Below, piece after piece: positions 8,363 through 16,063 of a stretch of 64,000 nt of DNA. Both the position numbers and the translations under genes were made by a program. This DNA is from Pseudomonas putida (lineage in GTDB: Bacteria > Pseudomonadota > Gammaproteobacteria > Pseudomonadales > Pseudomonadaceae). Numbering within the stretch: the first letter of the stretch is position 1; each line of letters starts with the position of its first letter. The stretch is taken from the NCBI RefSeq assembly GCF_028682395.1, contig NZ_JANHLC010000009.1, forward strand, positions 124,001-188,000. The letters are read 5' to 3'. The notes beneath the pieces were generated by a model, which saw nothing but the letters and a program-made list of their open reading frames with translations, had not been told where the DNA came from and ran no database searches.

Positions 8363-9745
8363 ATGCTCGACGCCATTCGTTGGGACCCAGACCTGATCCA
8401 CCGCTACGACCTGGCGGGACCGCGCTACACCTCCTACCCGACCGCCGTACAATTCCACAGCCAGGTCGGAACCTTCGACCTGCTCCATGCACTACGCGAC
8501 AGCCGCAAAGCACTGCGCCCTCTCTCGCTCTATGTGCACGTGCCTTTTTGCGCCAACATCTGCTACTACTGCGCCTGCAACAAAGTCATCACCAAGGACC
8601 GCGGACGCGCCCTGCCCTATCTCCAACGCCTGGAACAGGAAATCCAGTTGATCGCCTGCCATCTGGACCCGAACCAGAAGGTCGAGCAACTGCATTTCGG
8701 CGGCGGCACGCCCACTTTTCTCAGCCATGACGAACTGCGCCAGTTGATGGCCCACCTGCGCAAGCACTTCAACCTGCTGGACGACGACTCGGGTGACTAC
8801 GGGATCGAAATCGACCCCCGCGAGGCCGACTGGTCGACCATGGGCCTGCTCCGCGAACTGGGCTTCAACCGCGTCAGCATCGGCTTGCAGGACCTGGATC
8901 CTAACGTACAGCGGGCGGTCAACCGCCTGCAAAGCCTCGATGAGACCCGCGCAGTGATCGAGGCGGCGCGCACCCTGCAGTTTCGCTCGATCAATATCGA
9001 CCTGATCTATGGCCTGCCCAAACAGACCCCGGACAACTTCGCCCGCACCGTGGACGAAGTGATCAGCCTGCAACCGGACCGCCTTTCGGTGTTCAACTAC
9101 GCCCATCTGCCCGAGCGTTTCATGCCCCAACGGCGGATCAACGGCGCGGATCTGCCCGCACCGGCCGACAAGCTGGAAATGCTGCATCGCACCATCGAAC
9201 AACTGACCCGTGCCGGTTACCGCTACATTGGCATGGACCACTTCGCCCTGCCAGACGATGAGCTGGCCATTGCCCAGGAAGAGTCGACCCTGCAGCGCAA
9301 CTTCCAGGGCTATACCACCCACGGCCATTGCGACCTGATCGGCCTCGGCGTTTCGGCCATCAGCCAGATCGGGGATTTGTACTGCCAGAACAGCAGTGAC
9401 CTGAACCAGTACCAGAACACCCTGGCCGGCGCGCAGTTGGCGACCAGCCGCGGCCTGGTATGCAATCAGGATGACCGCCTGCGCCGAGAAGTGATCCAGC
9501 AGATCATCTGCAACTTCCACCTCGACTTCGAGGCCATCGAGCAGGCGTTCAATATCGATTTTCGCGGCTACTTCAGCGCCGCCTGGCCACAACTCGAAGC
9601 CATGGCCCGGGACGGCCTGATCACGCTCGACAGCAACGCCCTCAGCGTTCTTCCCGCCGGGCGCCTGCTGGTTCGTTCGGTGTGCATGGTGTTTGACGTT
9701 TACCTGGAAGAGCAGAACCGCCAGCGATTCTCTCGGGTCATTTAA
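8363..9745 (+). CDS. hemN: Oxygen-independent coproporphyrinogen III oxidase (radical SAM)
   Basis: A 460-residue radical SAM enzyme that converts coproporphyrinogen III to protoporphyrinogen IX without oxygen, supplying haem under microaerobic conditions. The cluster motif is C63-xxx-C67-xx-C70 in FCANICYYCACNK, with FGGGTPTFL downstream. ATG 8363 is preferred over an upstream in-frame ATG at 8336 because it gives the conserved MLDAIRWDPDLIHRYD start and lies behind a GGGGGAA ribosome site. The promoter has an Anr box at -41.5. Its last four bases overlap the end of the convergent gene at 9742. Confidence 0.96.
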   Translation: MLDAIRWDPDLIHRYDLAGPRYTSYPTAVQFHSQVGTFDLLHALRDSRKALRPLSLYVHVPFCANICYYCACNKVITKDRGRALPYLQRLEQEIQLIACHLDPNQKVEQLHFGGGTPTFLSHDELRQLMAHLRKHFNLLDDDSGDYGIEIDPREADWSTMGLLRELGFNRVSIGLQDLDPNVQRAVNRLQSLDETRAVIEAARTLQFRSINIDLIYGLPKQTPDNFARTVDEVISLQPDRLSVFNYAHLPERFMPQRRINGADLPAPADKLEMLHRTIEQLTRAGYRYIGMDHFALPDDELAIAQEESTLQRNFQGYTTHGHCDLIGLGVSAISQIGDLYCQNSSDLNQYQNTLAGAQLATSRGLVCNQDDRLRREVIQQIICNFHLDFEAIEQAFNIDFRGYFSAAWPQLEAMARDGLITLDSNALSVLPAGRLLVRSVCMVFDVYLEEQNRQRFSRVI

Positions 9746-10239
9746 CCGCTGGACAGCAGCTTGGCCACGTCCATCACCTGATCGCTGGTCAGATCCTTCA
9801 AGGCCTTGGTCAGTGCACCGTTTGCACTGATAAGGCCGGCGCTGAGGCTGGCAATCTCGCTCTGCAGGGCACTCAGCCTGGCCTGCATTTGCTCGGGACT
9901 CATGCGCCTGTCGGACATCACCGCCTGTAGCTCGGCCCTTTTTTCCGCCAACTCCTGTTGCAACTTGCGAATCATTTTCAATAGATTCTTGACGTTATCG
10001 GGCAAGCTACTGTCGTCGATATCACTGTTCGAACTCTTTTGCGTCCCGCCTGCCGATATCTTCAAACCGATCTCAGATAGCGTGACTTGCACCCCCGTGG
10101 CCGGAGGCGCTTTTTCGGCCTGTGCACCCGCCCCATTGGCTGCGATAGCCTCGGCATCGGTTTCAGCGTCCTTGGCTTGAGGCGTCATCGACGGCGTCAA
10201 CATACCGTTGCTGACAAGCGAACCAAAAATGGATGGCAT
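9742..10239 (-). CDS. Uncharacterised coiled-coil protein
   Basis: A 165-residue soluble protein without a signal peptide or membrane helix. The N-terminal third is rich in Ala, Gly and Thr and looks disordered. Residues about 75-145 form a charged heptad-like helix (LLKMIRKLQQELAEKRAELQAVM, then SALQSEIASL), which suggests coiled-coil assembly. There is a clear AGAGGAG ribosome site before the ATG. It faces hemN tail to tail with a four-base overlap and diverges from anr. No family was recognised with confidence; a FlxA-like fold is one possibility. Function unknown. Confidence 0.75.
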   Translation of the reverse strand: MPSIFGSLVSNGMLTPSMTPQAKDAETDAEAIAANGAGAQAEKAPPATGVQVTLSEIGLKISAGGTQKSSNSDIDDSSLPDNVKNLLKMIRKLQQELAEKRAELQAVMSDRRMSPEQMQARLSALQSEIASLSAGLISANGALTKALKDLTSDQVMDVAKLLSSG

Positions 10240-10395
10240 GTAACAGGTACTCCTCTGAATATCCCTTATCCAAGGCTATCGGCCATAATTCGTTTACTTT
10301 AATAGCAATGCGCCATTTTGGAGCAGGCTGGCCTCTAATCCCCTTGCTGGGTTACCCTTATCGCTTATGTGTGTTTTCTCACAAGGATTTACGTA

Positions 10396-11130
10396 ATGTC
10401 CGAGCCAGTAAAACTGCGCGCTCATAGCCAGGCTCATTGCAAGGATTGCAGCTTGGCCCCTCTCTGCCTGCCACTTTCGTTGAATCTGGAAGACATGGAT
10501 GCGCTGGACGAAATCGTTAAACGTGGTCGCCCGCTGAAGAAAGGCGAGTTCCTGTTTCGCCAGGGCGATGCGTTTGCCTCCGTCTATGCAGTACGCTCCG
10601 GCGCCCTGAAAACCTTTAGCCTGAGCGACAGTGGCGAAGAGCAGATTACCGGCTTCCACCTGCCCAGCGAATTGGTCGGCCTGTCCGGCATGGACACGGA
10701 AACCTACCCGGTTTCGGCCCAGGCCCTGGAAACCACGTCGGTGTGTGAAATCCCCTTCGAGCGCCTGGATGAATTGGCCCTGCAACTACCGCAGTTGCGC
10801 CGCCAACTGATGCGCGTCATGAGCCGCGAGATCCGCGACGATCAGCAAATGATGCTGCTGCTCTCCAAGAAAACCGCCGACGAACGCATTGCAACCTTCC
10901 TGGTCAACCTCTCGGCCCGCTTCCGCGCCCGTGGCTTCTCGGCCAACCAGTTCCGCCTAAGCATGTCGCGCAATGAAATCGGCAATTACCTTGGCCTGGC
11001 GGTAGAAACCGTTTCGCGGGTTTTCACTCGCTTCCAAACCAATGAACTGATTGCGGCAGAAGGCAAGGAAATCCAGATCCTTAATCCGATCCAGCTCTGC
11101 GCCCTCGCAGGTGGTTCACTGGACAACTGA
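10396..11130 (+). CDS. anr: Anaerobic/microaerobic regulator Anr, FNR family
   Basis: A 244-residue Crp/Fnr regulator that senses oxygen through a [4Fe-4S] cluster and activates genes for microaerobic respiration. Cluster cysteines are C15, C18 and C24 in HCKDCSLAPLC, plus a further cysteine near residue 116 (TTSVCEIPF). A cyclic-nucleotide-like domain is followed by a helix-turn-helix with the recognition helix ETVSR, the Fnr-type E--SR signature. ATG 10396 was chosen over 10369 because an AAGGA site precedes it and the N-terminus then matches the family. Likely targets in the window are hemN and perhaps ccoG. Confidence 0.96.
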   Translation: MSEPVKLRAHSQAHCKDCSLAPLCLPLSLNLEDMDALDEIVKRGRPLKKGEFLFRQGDAFASVYAVRSGALKTFSLSDSGEEQITGFHLPSELVGLSGMDTETYPVSAQALETTSVCEIPFERLDELALQLPQLRRQLMRVMSREIRDDQQMMLLLSKKTADERIATFLVNLSARFRARGFSANQFRLSMSRNEIGNYLGLAVETVSRVFTRFQTNELIAAEGKEIQILNPIQLCALAGGSLDN

Positions 11131-11139
11131 ACAAGGTGC

Positions 11140-11167
11140 AACCCGGCAAGCCCACACTTGCCGGGTT
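11140..11167 (+). terminator. Hairpin between anr and apt
   Basis: An 11-bp perfect stem, AACCCGGCAAG (11140-11150) with CTTGCCGGGTT (11157-11167), and a six-base loop lie just after anr. There is no T-run. TATACT, a good -10 hexamer for apt, overlaps and follows the right arm. The hairpin may end anr mRNA or shape the apt leader. Confidence 0.6.
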
Positions 11168-11205
11168 ATACTGGCGCGCTTACAGCAAGCGCGGACTCCT
11201 CGCCC

Positions 11206-11754
11206 ATGATCACCGACTCCTTCTGCATCAAATCCCTGATCCGCCCCGTAGTGGACTTCCCCAAACCGGGAGTGATCTTCCGCGATATCACGCCACTCTT
11301 CCAATCGCCACGGGCCTTGCGCCTGGTCGCCGATACGTTTGCCCAGCGCTATGTCGAAGCAGAATTCAGCCATATCGGCGCCATGGATGCCCGAGGCTTT
11401 CTGATCGGCTCGATCATTGCCTACCAACTGAACAAACCCCTGATCCTGTTCCGCAAACAGGGCAAACTACCTGCCGACGTGCTTGCCGAAGGCTATCAGA
11501 CCGAGTACGGCGAAGCGTTTCTCGAAGTCCATGCTGACAGTCTTTGCGAAGGCGACTCGGTGCTGATGTTCGATGACCTGATCGCCACCGGCGGCACCCT
11601 GATCGCCGCTGCCAATCTGGTGCGCCGCATGGGCGCGTCGATCTTTGAAGCCGCGGCAATCATCGATTTGCCGGAACTCGGTGGCTCGCAGCGCCTGGAA
11701 GACATGGGCATCCCGACGTTCTGCCTGACCCAGTTCAGCCTCAGCGAACAATAG
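11206..11754 (+). CDS. apt: Adenine phosphoribosyltransferase
   Basis: A 182-residue purine-salvage enzyme that makes AMP from adenine and PRPP. The PRPP-binding loop is VLMFDDLIATGGTLIAAA, and the N-terminal DFPKPGVIFRDITPLF motif is typical of Apt. ATG 11206 gives the normal family length; an upstream in-frame start at 11158 would add 16 residues overlapping the promoter. It stands alone between anr and recR. Confidence 0.95.
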   Translation: MITDSFCIKSLIRPVVDFPKPGVIFRDITPLFQSPRALRLVADTFAQRYVEAEFSHIGAMDARGFLIGSIIAYQLNKPLILFRKQGKLPADVLAEGYQTEYGEAFLEVHADSLCEGDSVLMFDDLIATGGTLIAAANLVRRMGASIFEAAAIIDLPELGGSQRLEDMGIPTFCLTQFSLSEQ

Positions 11755-11813
11755 CTCTTAACGGCAGGCTCCAAGCTTGCGATTGGCCGCTTAAAGCTTG
11801 CCGCTCATGTCCC

Positions 11814-12416
11814 TTACAGGGAGATGGGTTTGCGCCCGGCGAATGAGTGGGCCAGGGTTCCGCCATCCACCAGTTCCAGCTCGCCACCCAAGGGCACGCC
11901 ATGGGCGATGCGCGAGGTGATCAGGCCCTTGCCGGCCAACAGCTGGGCGATGTAATGGGCAGTGGCCTCGCCTTCTACCGTCGGGTTGGTGGCCAGGATG
12001 ATTTCGGTGAAGCTGCCCTGTTCTTCGATCCGCGCCAGCAACTGCGGAATCCCGATGGCTTCAGGCCCCAGGCCATCGAGCGGCGACAGGTGCCCCTTGA
12101 GCACAAAGTAGCGACCGCGATAACCGGTCTGCTCCACCGCGTACACATCCATCGGCCCCTCGACCACACACAACAAACTGTCATCGCGGCGCGTGTCAGC
12201 GCACTGCGGGCACAGATCGTCCTCGGTCAGCGTGCGACATTGCCGGCAATGTCCGACACCTTCCATGGCCTGGCTCATGGCCTGAGCCAGGCGCAAACCA
12301 CCGCTGCGGTCACGCTCAAGCAGTTGCAGGGCCATGCGCTGGGCGGTCTTCTGACCCACACCCGGCAGCGTACGCAGGGCATCGATCAATTGGCGAATCA
12401 GGGGGCTGAAGCTCAT
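11814..12416 (-). CDS. recR: Recombination mediator RecR
   Basis: A 200-residue RecFOR-pathway protein that helps load RecA at gaps. An N-terminal helix-hairpin-helix region (LPGVGQKTAQRMALQLL) is followed by a four-cysteine zinc finger (CRQC and CPQC) and a Toprim domain containing the DGLGPEAIGI loop. It is downstream of ybaB and dnaX on the minus strand, the usual dnaX-ybaB-recR order, although a terminator-like hairpin at 12541-12570 separates it from ybaB. Confidence 0.97.
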   Translation of the reverse strand: MSFSPLIRQLIDALRTLPGVGQKTAQRMALQLLERDRSGGLRLAQAMSQAMEGVGHCRQCRTLTEDDLCPQCADTRRDDSLLCVVEGPMDVYAVEQTGYRGRYFVLKGHLSPLDGLGPEAIGIPQLLARIEEQGSFTEIILATNPTVEGEATAHYIAQLLAGKGLITSRIAHGVPLGGELELVDGGTLAHSFAGRKPISL

Positions 12417-12540
12417 GAAAAAGGTCCTACAAAAACAACAAGAGGCGGTTTATACCTGCGCCCCGAAAGGGTGTCATCCACTTTTTTCAGCCCACCGCCC
12501 CCTTGCGGGCCCGAGTTTACTCGCGAGTTTTTGACTCACA

Positions 12541-12570
12541 AAAACAAATGCCAGGCACAGGCCTGGCATT
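12541..12570 (-). terminator. Rho-independent terminator after ybaB
   Basis: A perfect 10-bp stem AATGCCAGGC/GCCTGGCATT (12547-12556 and 12561-12570) has a four-base loop. Read on the minus strand it is followed by TGTTTTTGTG. It lies 20 bases after the ybaB stop, so recR probably also has its own promoter. Confidence 0.82.
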
Positions 12571-12589
12571 CAAGGGGTCGCGATACCGA

Positions 12590-12916
12590 TCAGAACGGCA
12601 TCTTGAAGCCTGGCGGCAACTGCATGCCCGAGGTCATGCCGGACATCTTGTCCTGGCTATTGGCTTCGATCTTGCGGGTCGCGTCGTTGAACGCCGCGGC
12701 GATCAGGTCCTCCAGCACGTCCTTGTCTTCCTGCATCAGGCTGTCGTCGAGCGTCACGCGCTTGACGTCGTGACGACCGGTCATCACCACCGAGACCAGA
12801 CCGGCACCGGATTGCCCGGTCACTTCGGCATTGGCCAGTTCTTCCTGCATCTTGGCCATTTTTTCCTGCATCTGCTGCGCCTGCTTCATCAGGCCGGCCA
12901 TGCCACCCTTCATCAT
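12590..12916 (-). CDS. ybaB: YbaB/EbfC family nucleoid-associated protein
   Basis: A 108-residue DNA-binding protein of the YbaB/EbfC family. It starts MMKGGMAGLMKQAQQMQEKM and ends with the conserved GMQLPPGFKMPF. ATG 12916 follows GAGGTGATTCCC. An upstream in-frame ATG at 12979 would add residues foreign to the family. It lies between dnaX and recR, a conserved pairing. Confidence 0.95.
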   Translation of the reverse strand: MMKGGMAGLMKQAQQMQEKMAKMQEELANAEVTGQSGAGLVSVVMTGRHDVKRVTLDDSLMQEDKDVLEDLIAAAFNDATRKIEANSQDKMSGMTSGMQLPPGFKMPF

Positions 12917-12948
12917 GGGAATCACCTCAAAGTTGCTTGGACATTGAA

Positions 12949-12971
12949 CCCGAGCCCACACGGGGCTCGGG
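12949..12971 (-). repeat. Short GC hairpin between dnaX and ybaB
   Basis: CCCGAGCCC (12949-12957) and GGGCTCGGG (12963-12971) form a 9-bp stem with a five-base loop, without a T-run on the minus strand. It may slow transcription or shield the dnaX 3' end, but ybaB is probably still read through from dnaX. Confidence 0.5.
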
Positions 12972-12979
12972 CACTTCAT

Positions 12980-15085
12980 TTACTGACCCTGAGCTTCCAG
13001 GGTATCGACAGGTTCAATAGTATCGTCACGGATCACCGCGCCGAACTGTTGCATCATTTGCTGGATAAACGGATCACCGTGGATCGACGCTTCAGCCTCG
13101 CGCTGACGCTCTGCACGGCGCCGCGACGCTGCCTGGGCCGGTGTCTCCTGTTCGGGCTTGATCAACTCAATCGACAGCTTCAGCGTACGCTGGTGGTACT
13201 GGTTCAGCGCGTCATTGAGCCGGCGCTGCTGCGTGGCATTGAACAGCGCACTGTGCGCGGGATCCAGGTGCAGCAGCCAGTCATCGCCATCGACGGCAAT
13301 CAGCGTGCAGTTGGCCGCGATACTCGCGGTCATGCCGGAAATCGGCAGCTTGCCAAACAATTCCAGCCATTCCAGGGCCAGCCCGGTCGCCGGCTCGGCG
13401 GCCGGCAGCGGCTCCGGTTCGGGCGCTGGATCACTGGCATGCTCGCTGGCCAACTCATCCAGATAGCTATAGGCCGAATCCATGTCCGGCTCGATATAGT
13501 CTTCGTCCAGCGGTGGTTCGTCATCCAGATCAACCCCGCCCGTCGCCGCCGCAACCAGCGCCACGGAAGGCTCCGGAATTGTTGCCGCCGCCCACTCGGG
13601 CGCATCCGGCACAACGCTGTCCGGCACGGGCACCGGCATTGGCGGCAACGACGGCGGCTCGCCAGCGGTCTCCAGGATCGGTTCTTCAAGCGGTTCCTGC
13701 TCGGGTTCCGGCGCACGCTGCGCCGCAGGTTCCGGATCCCTCGCCACAGGCTCGTTCCACGGCAGATCGACGTCCTCAACCCCTGCCGCCACTGCGGGAG
13801 CGACGCTCGGCTCGGGCACGGCCTGCACCACCGCCGCGATCTCGGGCACCTTCACCGGCTCTGGCACCGCGACTGGCGCAGGTGCCGTTGCAACAGGCGG
13901 CGCGGCAACAACCGCTGCCGGCGCCACGGTTGGGGTGGAATCAACTGTGGCCTGGCTGATCCCCACGGGCTTTAGCGGCTGCCTCGGTGAGTCGGCGCTA
14001 TCGGCCGGACGGAACGCAAGCATCCGTAGCAAGACCATTTCAAAGCCGCCGCGCGGGTCCGGCGCCAATGGCAGGTCGCGGCGTCCAATCAGGCCCATCT
14101 GGTAATAGAACTGCACATCCTCGGCCGGCAATGCCTGGGCCAAGGCCAGCACGCGCTCGCGATCGCCATGACCGTTATCGACCCCTTCAGGCAGCGCCTG
14201 GGCGATAGCGACGCGGTGCAGCACATTGAGTATTTCCGACAGGACACCATTCCAGTCCGGCCCCTGCTCCGCCAGGTGGCGCACAGCCTCGAGCAACCCC
14301 TTGGCATCGCCATCGATCAACGCATGCAGCACATCGAAGACCTGGCCATGGTCGAGGGTGCCGAGCATCGCCCGCACATCCGCCGCCATGACTTTGCCTT
14401 CACCGAAGGCAATCGCCTGGTCGGTCAGGCTCATGGCATCGCGCATCGAGCCATCGGCAGCCCGCCCCAGCAACCACAGTGCATCGTCCTCGAACGGCAC
14501 GTTCTCGACCCCGAGCACGTGGCTCAGGTGCTCGACCACCCGCTCGGGGGTCATATTCTTGAGAGAAAACTGCAGGCAACGCGACAAAATTGTTGCTGGA
14601 AGTTTCTGAGGATCGGTCGTCGCCAGGATGAATTTGACGTAGGGCGGCGGCTCTTCGAGGGTCTTCAACAGCGCGTTGAAAGAGTGCGTGGAAAGCATGT
14701 GCACTTCGTCGATCAGGTAGACCTTGAAGCGCCCGCGGCTTGGCGCGTATTGCACGTTGTCGAGCAGCTCGCGGGTGTCCTCGACCTTGGTCCGGCTCGC
14801 GGCGTCGATCTCGATCAGGTCGACAAAGCGCCCCTCGTCGATCTCCCGGCAGACCGAACAGCTGCCGCACGGCGTTGAAGTGATGCCTGTTTCACAATTC
14901 AGGCACTTGGCAATGATCCGCGCAATGGTGGTCTTGCCGACTCCGCGGGTCCCGGTAAAAAGGTAGGCATGATGCAGCCGCTGACTGTCCAGGGCATTGA
15001 TCAGAGCCTTGAGCACATGGGTCTGGCCGACCATTTCGCGGAACGAGCGCGGACGCCATTTACGTGCAAGAACCTGATAACTCAT
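12980..15085 (-). CDS. dnaX: DNA polymerase III subunits gamma and tau
   Basis: A 701-residue clamp-loader ATPase. Residues 1-370 hold the AAA+ core: Walker A GTRGVGKTTIA, a zinc site from CLNC, CGSC and a following cysteine, and the Walker B region LIDEVHMLS. The middle, about 380-560, is a long Pro/Ala/Glu-rich linker. The C-terminus is the tau-specific domain for polymerase and helicase contact. ATG 15085 (MSYQVLARKWRPRSF) is the conserved start. No A-AAA-AAG slippery site was seen in the linker, so an E. coli-style frameshift making gamma is not evident. Confidence 0.96.
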   Translation of the reverse strand: MSYQVLARKWRPRSFREMVGQTHVLKALINALDSQRLHHAYLFTGTRGVGKTTIARIIAKCLNCETGITSTPCGSCSVCREIDEGRFVDLIEIDAASRTKVEDTRELLDNVQYAPSRGRFKVYLIDEVHMLSTHSFNALLKTLEEPPPYVKFILATTDPQKLPATILSRCLQFSLKNMTPERVVEHLSHVLGVENVPFEDDALWLLGRAADGSMRDAMSLTDQAIAFGEGKVMAADVRAMLGTLDHGQVFDVLHALIDGDAKGLLEAVRHLAEQGPDWNGVLSEILNVLHRVAIAQALPEGVDNGHGDRERVLALAQALPAEDVQFYYQMGLIGRRDLPLAPDPRGGFEMVLLRMLAFRPADSADSPRQPLKPVGISQATVDSTPTVAPAAVVAAPPVATAPAPVAVPEPVKVPEIAAVVQAVPEPSVAPAVAAGVEDVDLPWNEPVARDPEPAAQRAPEPEQEPLEEPILETAGEPPSLPPMPVPVPDSVVPDAPEWAAATIPEPSVALVAAATGGVDLDDEPPLDEDYIEPDMDSAYSYLDELASEHASDPAPEPEPLPAAEPATGLALEWLELFGKLPISGMTASIAANCTLIAVDGDDWLLHLDPAHSALFNATQQRRLNDALNQYHQRTLKLSIELIKPEQETPAQAASRRRAERQREAEASIHGDPFIQQMMQQFGAVIRDDTIEPVDTLEAQGQ

Positions 15086-15229
15086 CGATAACCGTCGCAT
15101 CTGGAAAGCGGAAGACCGCTAATGCTAGCGGAGCAGGGGGCAAATTGCATCCGGCGCTCTCGTCTAATCTGGCTAAGCTGCTCATTGCGATGAACATTCA
15201 CGGTTCTGTCACACCCGCCGGAGAGTTTG

Positions 15230-16063
15230 ATGCGAGTGATCCTGTGCGCCCTGCTGCTGGTCGCCAGCCAGGCTTTTGCCGCACAAGCGCCATTGCGCTT
15301 CTCGATTGCCGACAGCTGGGCGATGCCTCTAGTGCAGATCGAAGACAACCAACCGCGCCAGGGCATTCTCTACGACATGATGTCCCGCCTGGCCCAGCAC
15401 CTCGGGCGGACGGCCGAGTTCCATGTGCTGGCCCGCGCACGCGTGCAAAGCGCCATTGAGCATGGCGAGATCGACGTCCGCTGCTACAGCGCCCAGTCGT
15501 GGGTCGACAGCCCGTCCGGCAACTATCTGTGGAGCATCCCGTTGTTCATCCAGCGTGACCTGCTGGTCGGCAACCCGAAGCGCACTGCCCCGGTCGATCC
15601 ACGGCAGTTGCCCACGCAAAGTATCGGCACGGTCCTCAGCTACACCTATCCGACCCTGCAGCCGCTGTTCGACAGCGGCCAACTCCAGCGCGACGACGCT
15701 CGCAGCCAGGAACAGGTCCTGGAGAAACTCACCATCGAGCGCTCCCATTACGGCGTCAGCAATCAATGGTCGCTGGAGTGGTTCAACCAGCGCCAGCCGC
15801 CCGAACGGCGCCTGCACGCCGTGGCGGTGCTCCAGGAACAGGGCGTGGGCTGCTATGTTCGTAACGATCCGAGCCTGCCGGCGCAACCCATCCTGCGCAC
15901 GCTGCTGCGCATGAAAATGTCCGGCGAAATAGATGATATCGTCCGCCGCTACATTGGCCATTATGATAATGGCCCGCCGGACGCTCTACCGCCCCTCCCG
16001 CCTACTGCCCAGCCTGATCACGCCATTCCCGGGGCTGACGATAGCCCGCCGCCCAGTCGATGA
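15230..16063 (+). CDS. Periplasmic substrate-binding protein, family 3 (amino-acid-type)
   Basis: A 277-residue secreted protein with a signal peptide at about residues 1-18 (hydrophobic core ILCALLLVA, cut near AFA-AQ). The rest has the layout of an extracellular solute-binding protein family 3: FSIADSWAMPL near the start and a DVRCYSAQSWV stretch. No transporter genes are adjacent, so it may be an orphan receptor or sensor partner. ATG 15230 has a GAGAG site. The last about 30 residues are proline-rich and overlap the end of the convergent GGDEF-EAL gene by 62 bases, an unusual tail. The ligand is not known. Confidence 0.85.
   Translation: MRVILCALLLVASQAFAAQAPLRFSIADSWAMPLVQIEDNQPRQGILYDMMSRLAQHLGRTAEFHVLARARVQSAIEHGEIDVRCYSAQSWVDSPSGNYLWSIPLFIQRDLLVGNPKRTAPVDPRQLPTQSIGTVLSYTYPTLQPLFDSGQLQRDDARSQEQVLEKLTIERSHYGVSNQWSLEWFNQRQPPERRLHAVAVLQEQGVGCYVRNDPSLPAQPILRTLLRMKMSGEIDDIVRRYIGHYDNGPPDALPPLPPTAQPDHAIPGADDSPPPSR

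Noticed and set aside
12517..12540. ACTCGCGAGT palindrome upstream of recR
   Set aside because: Short and single, no partner or promoter relation that would make it a likely operator.
12980..15085. E. coli-type programmed frameshift in dnaX
   Set aside because: No A-AAA-AAG slippery heptamer was seen in the linker region.
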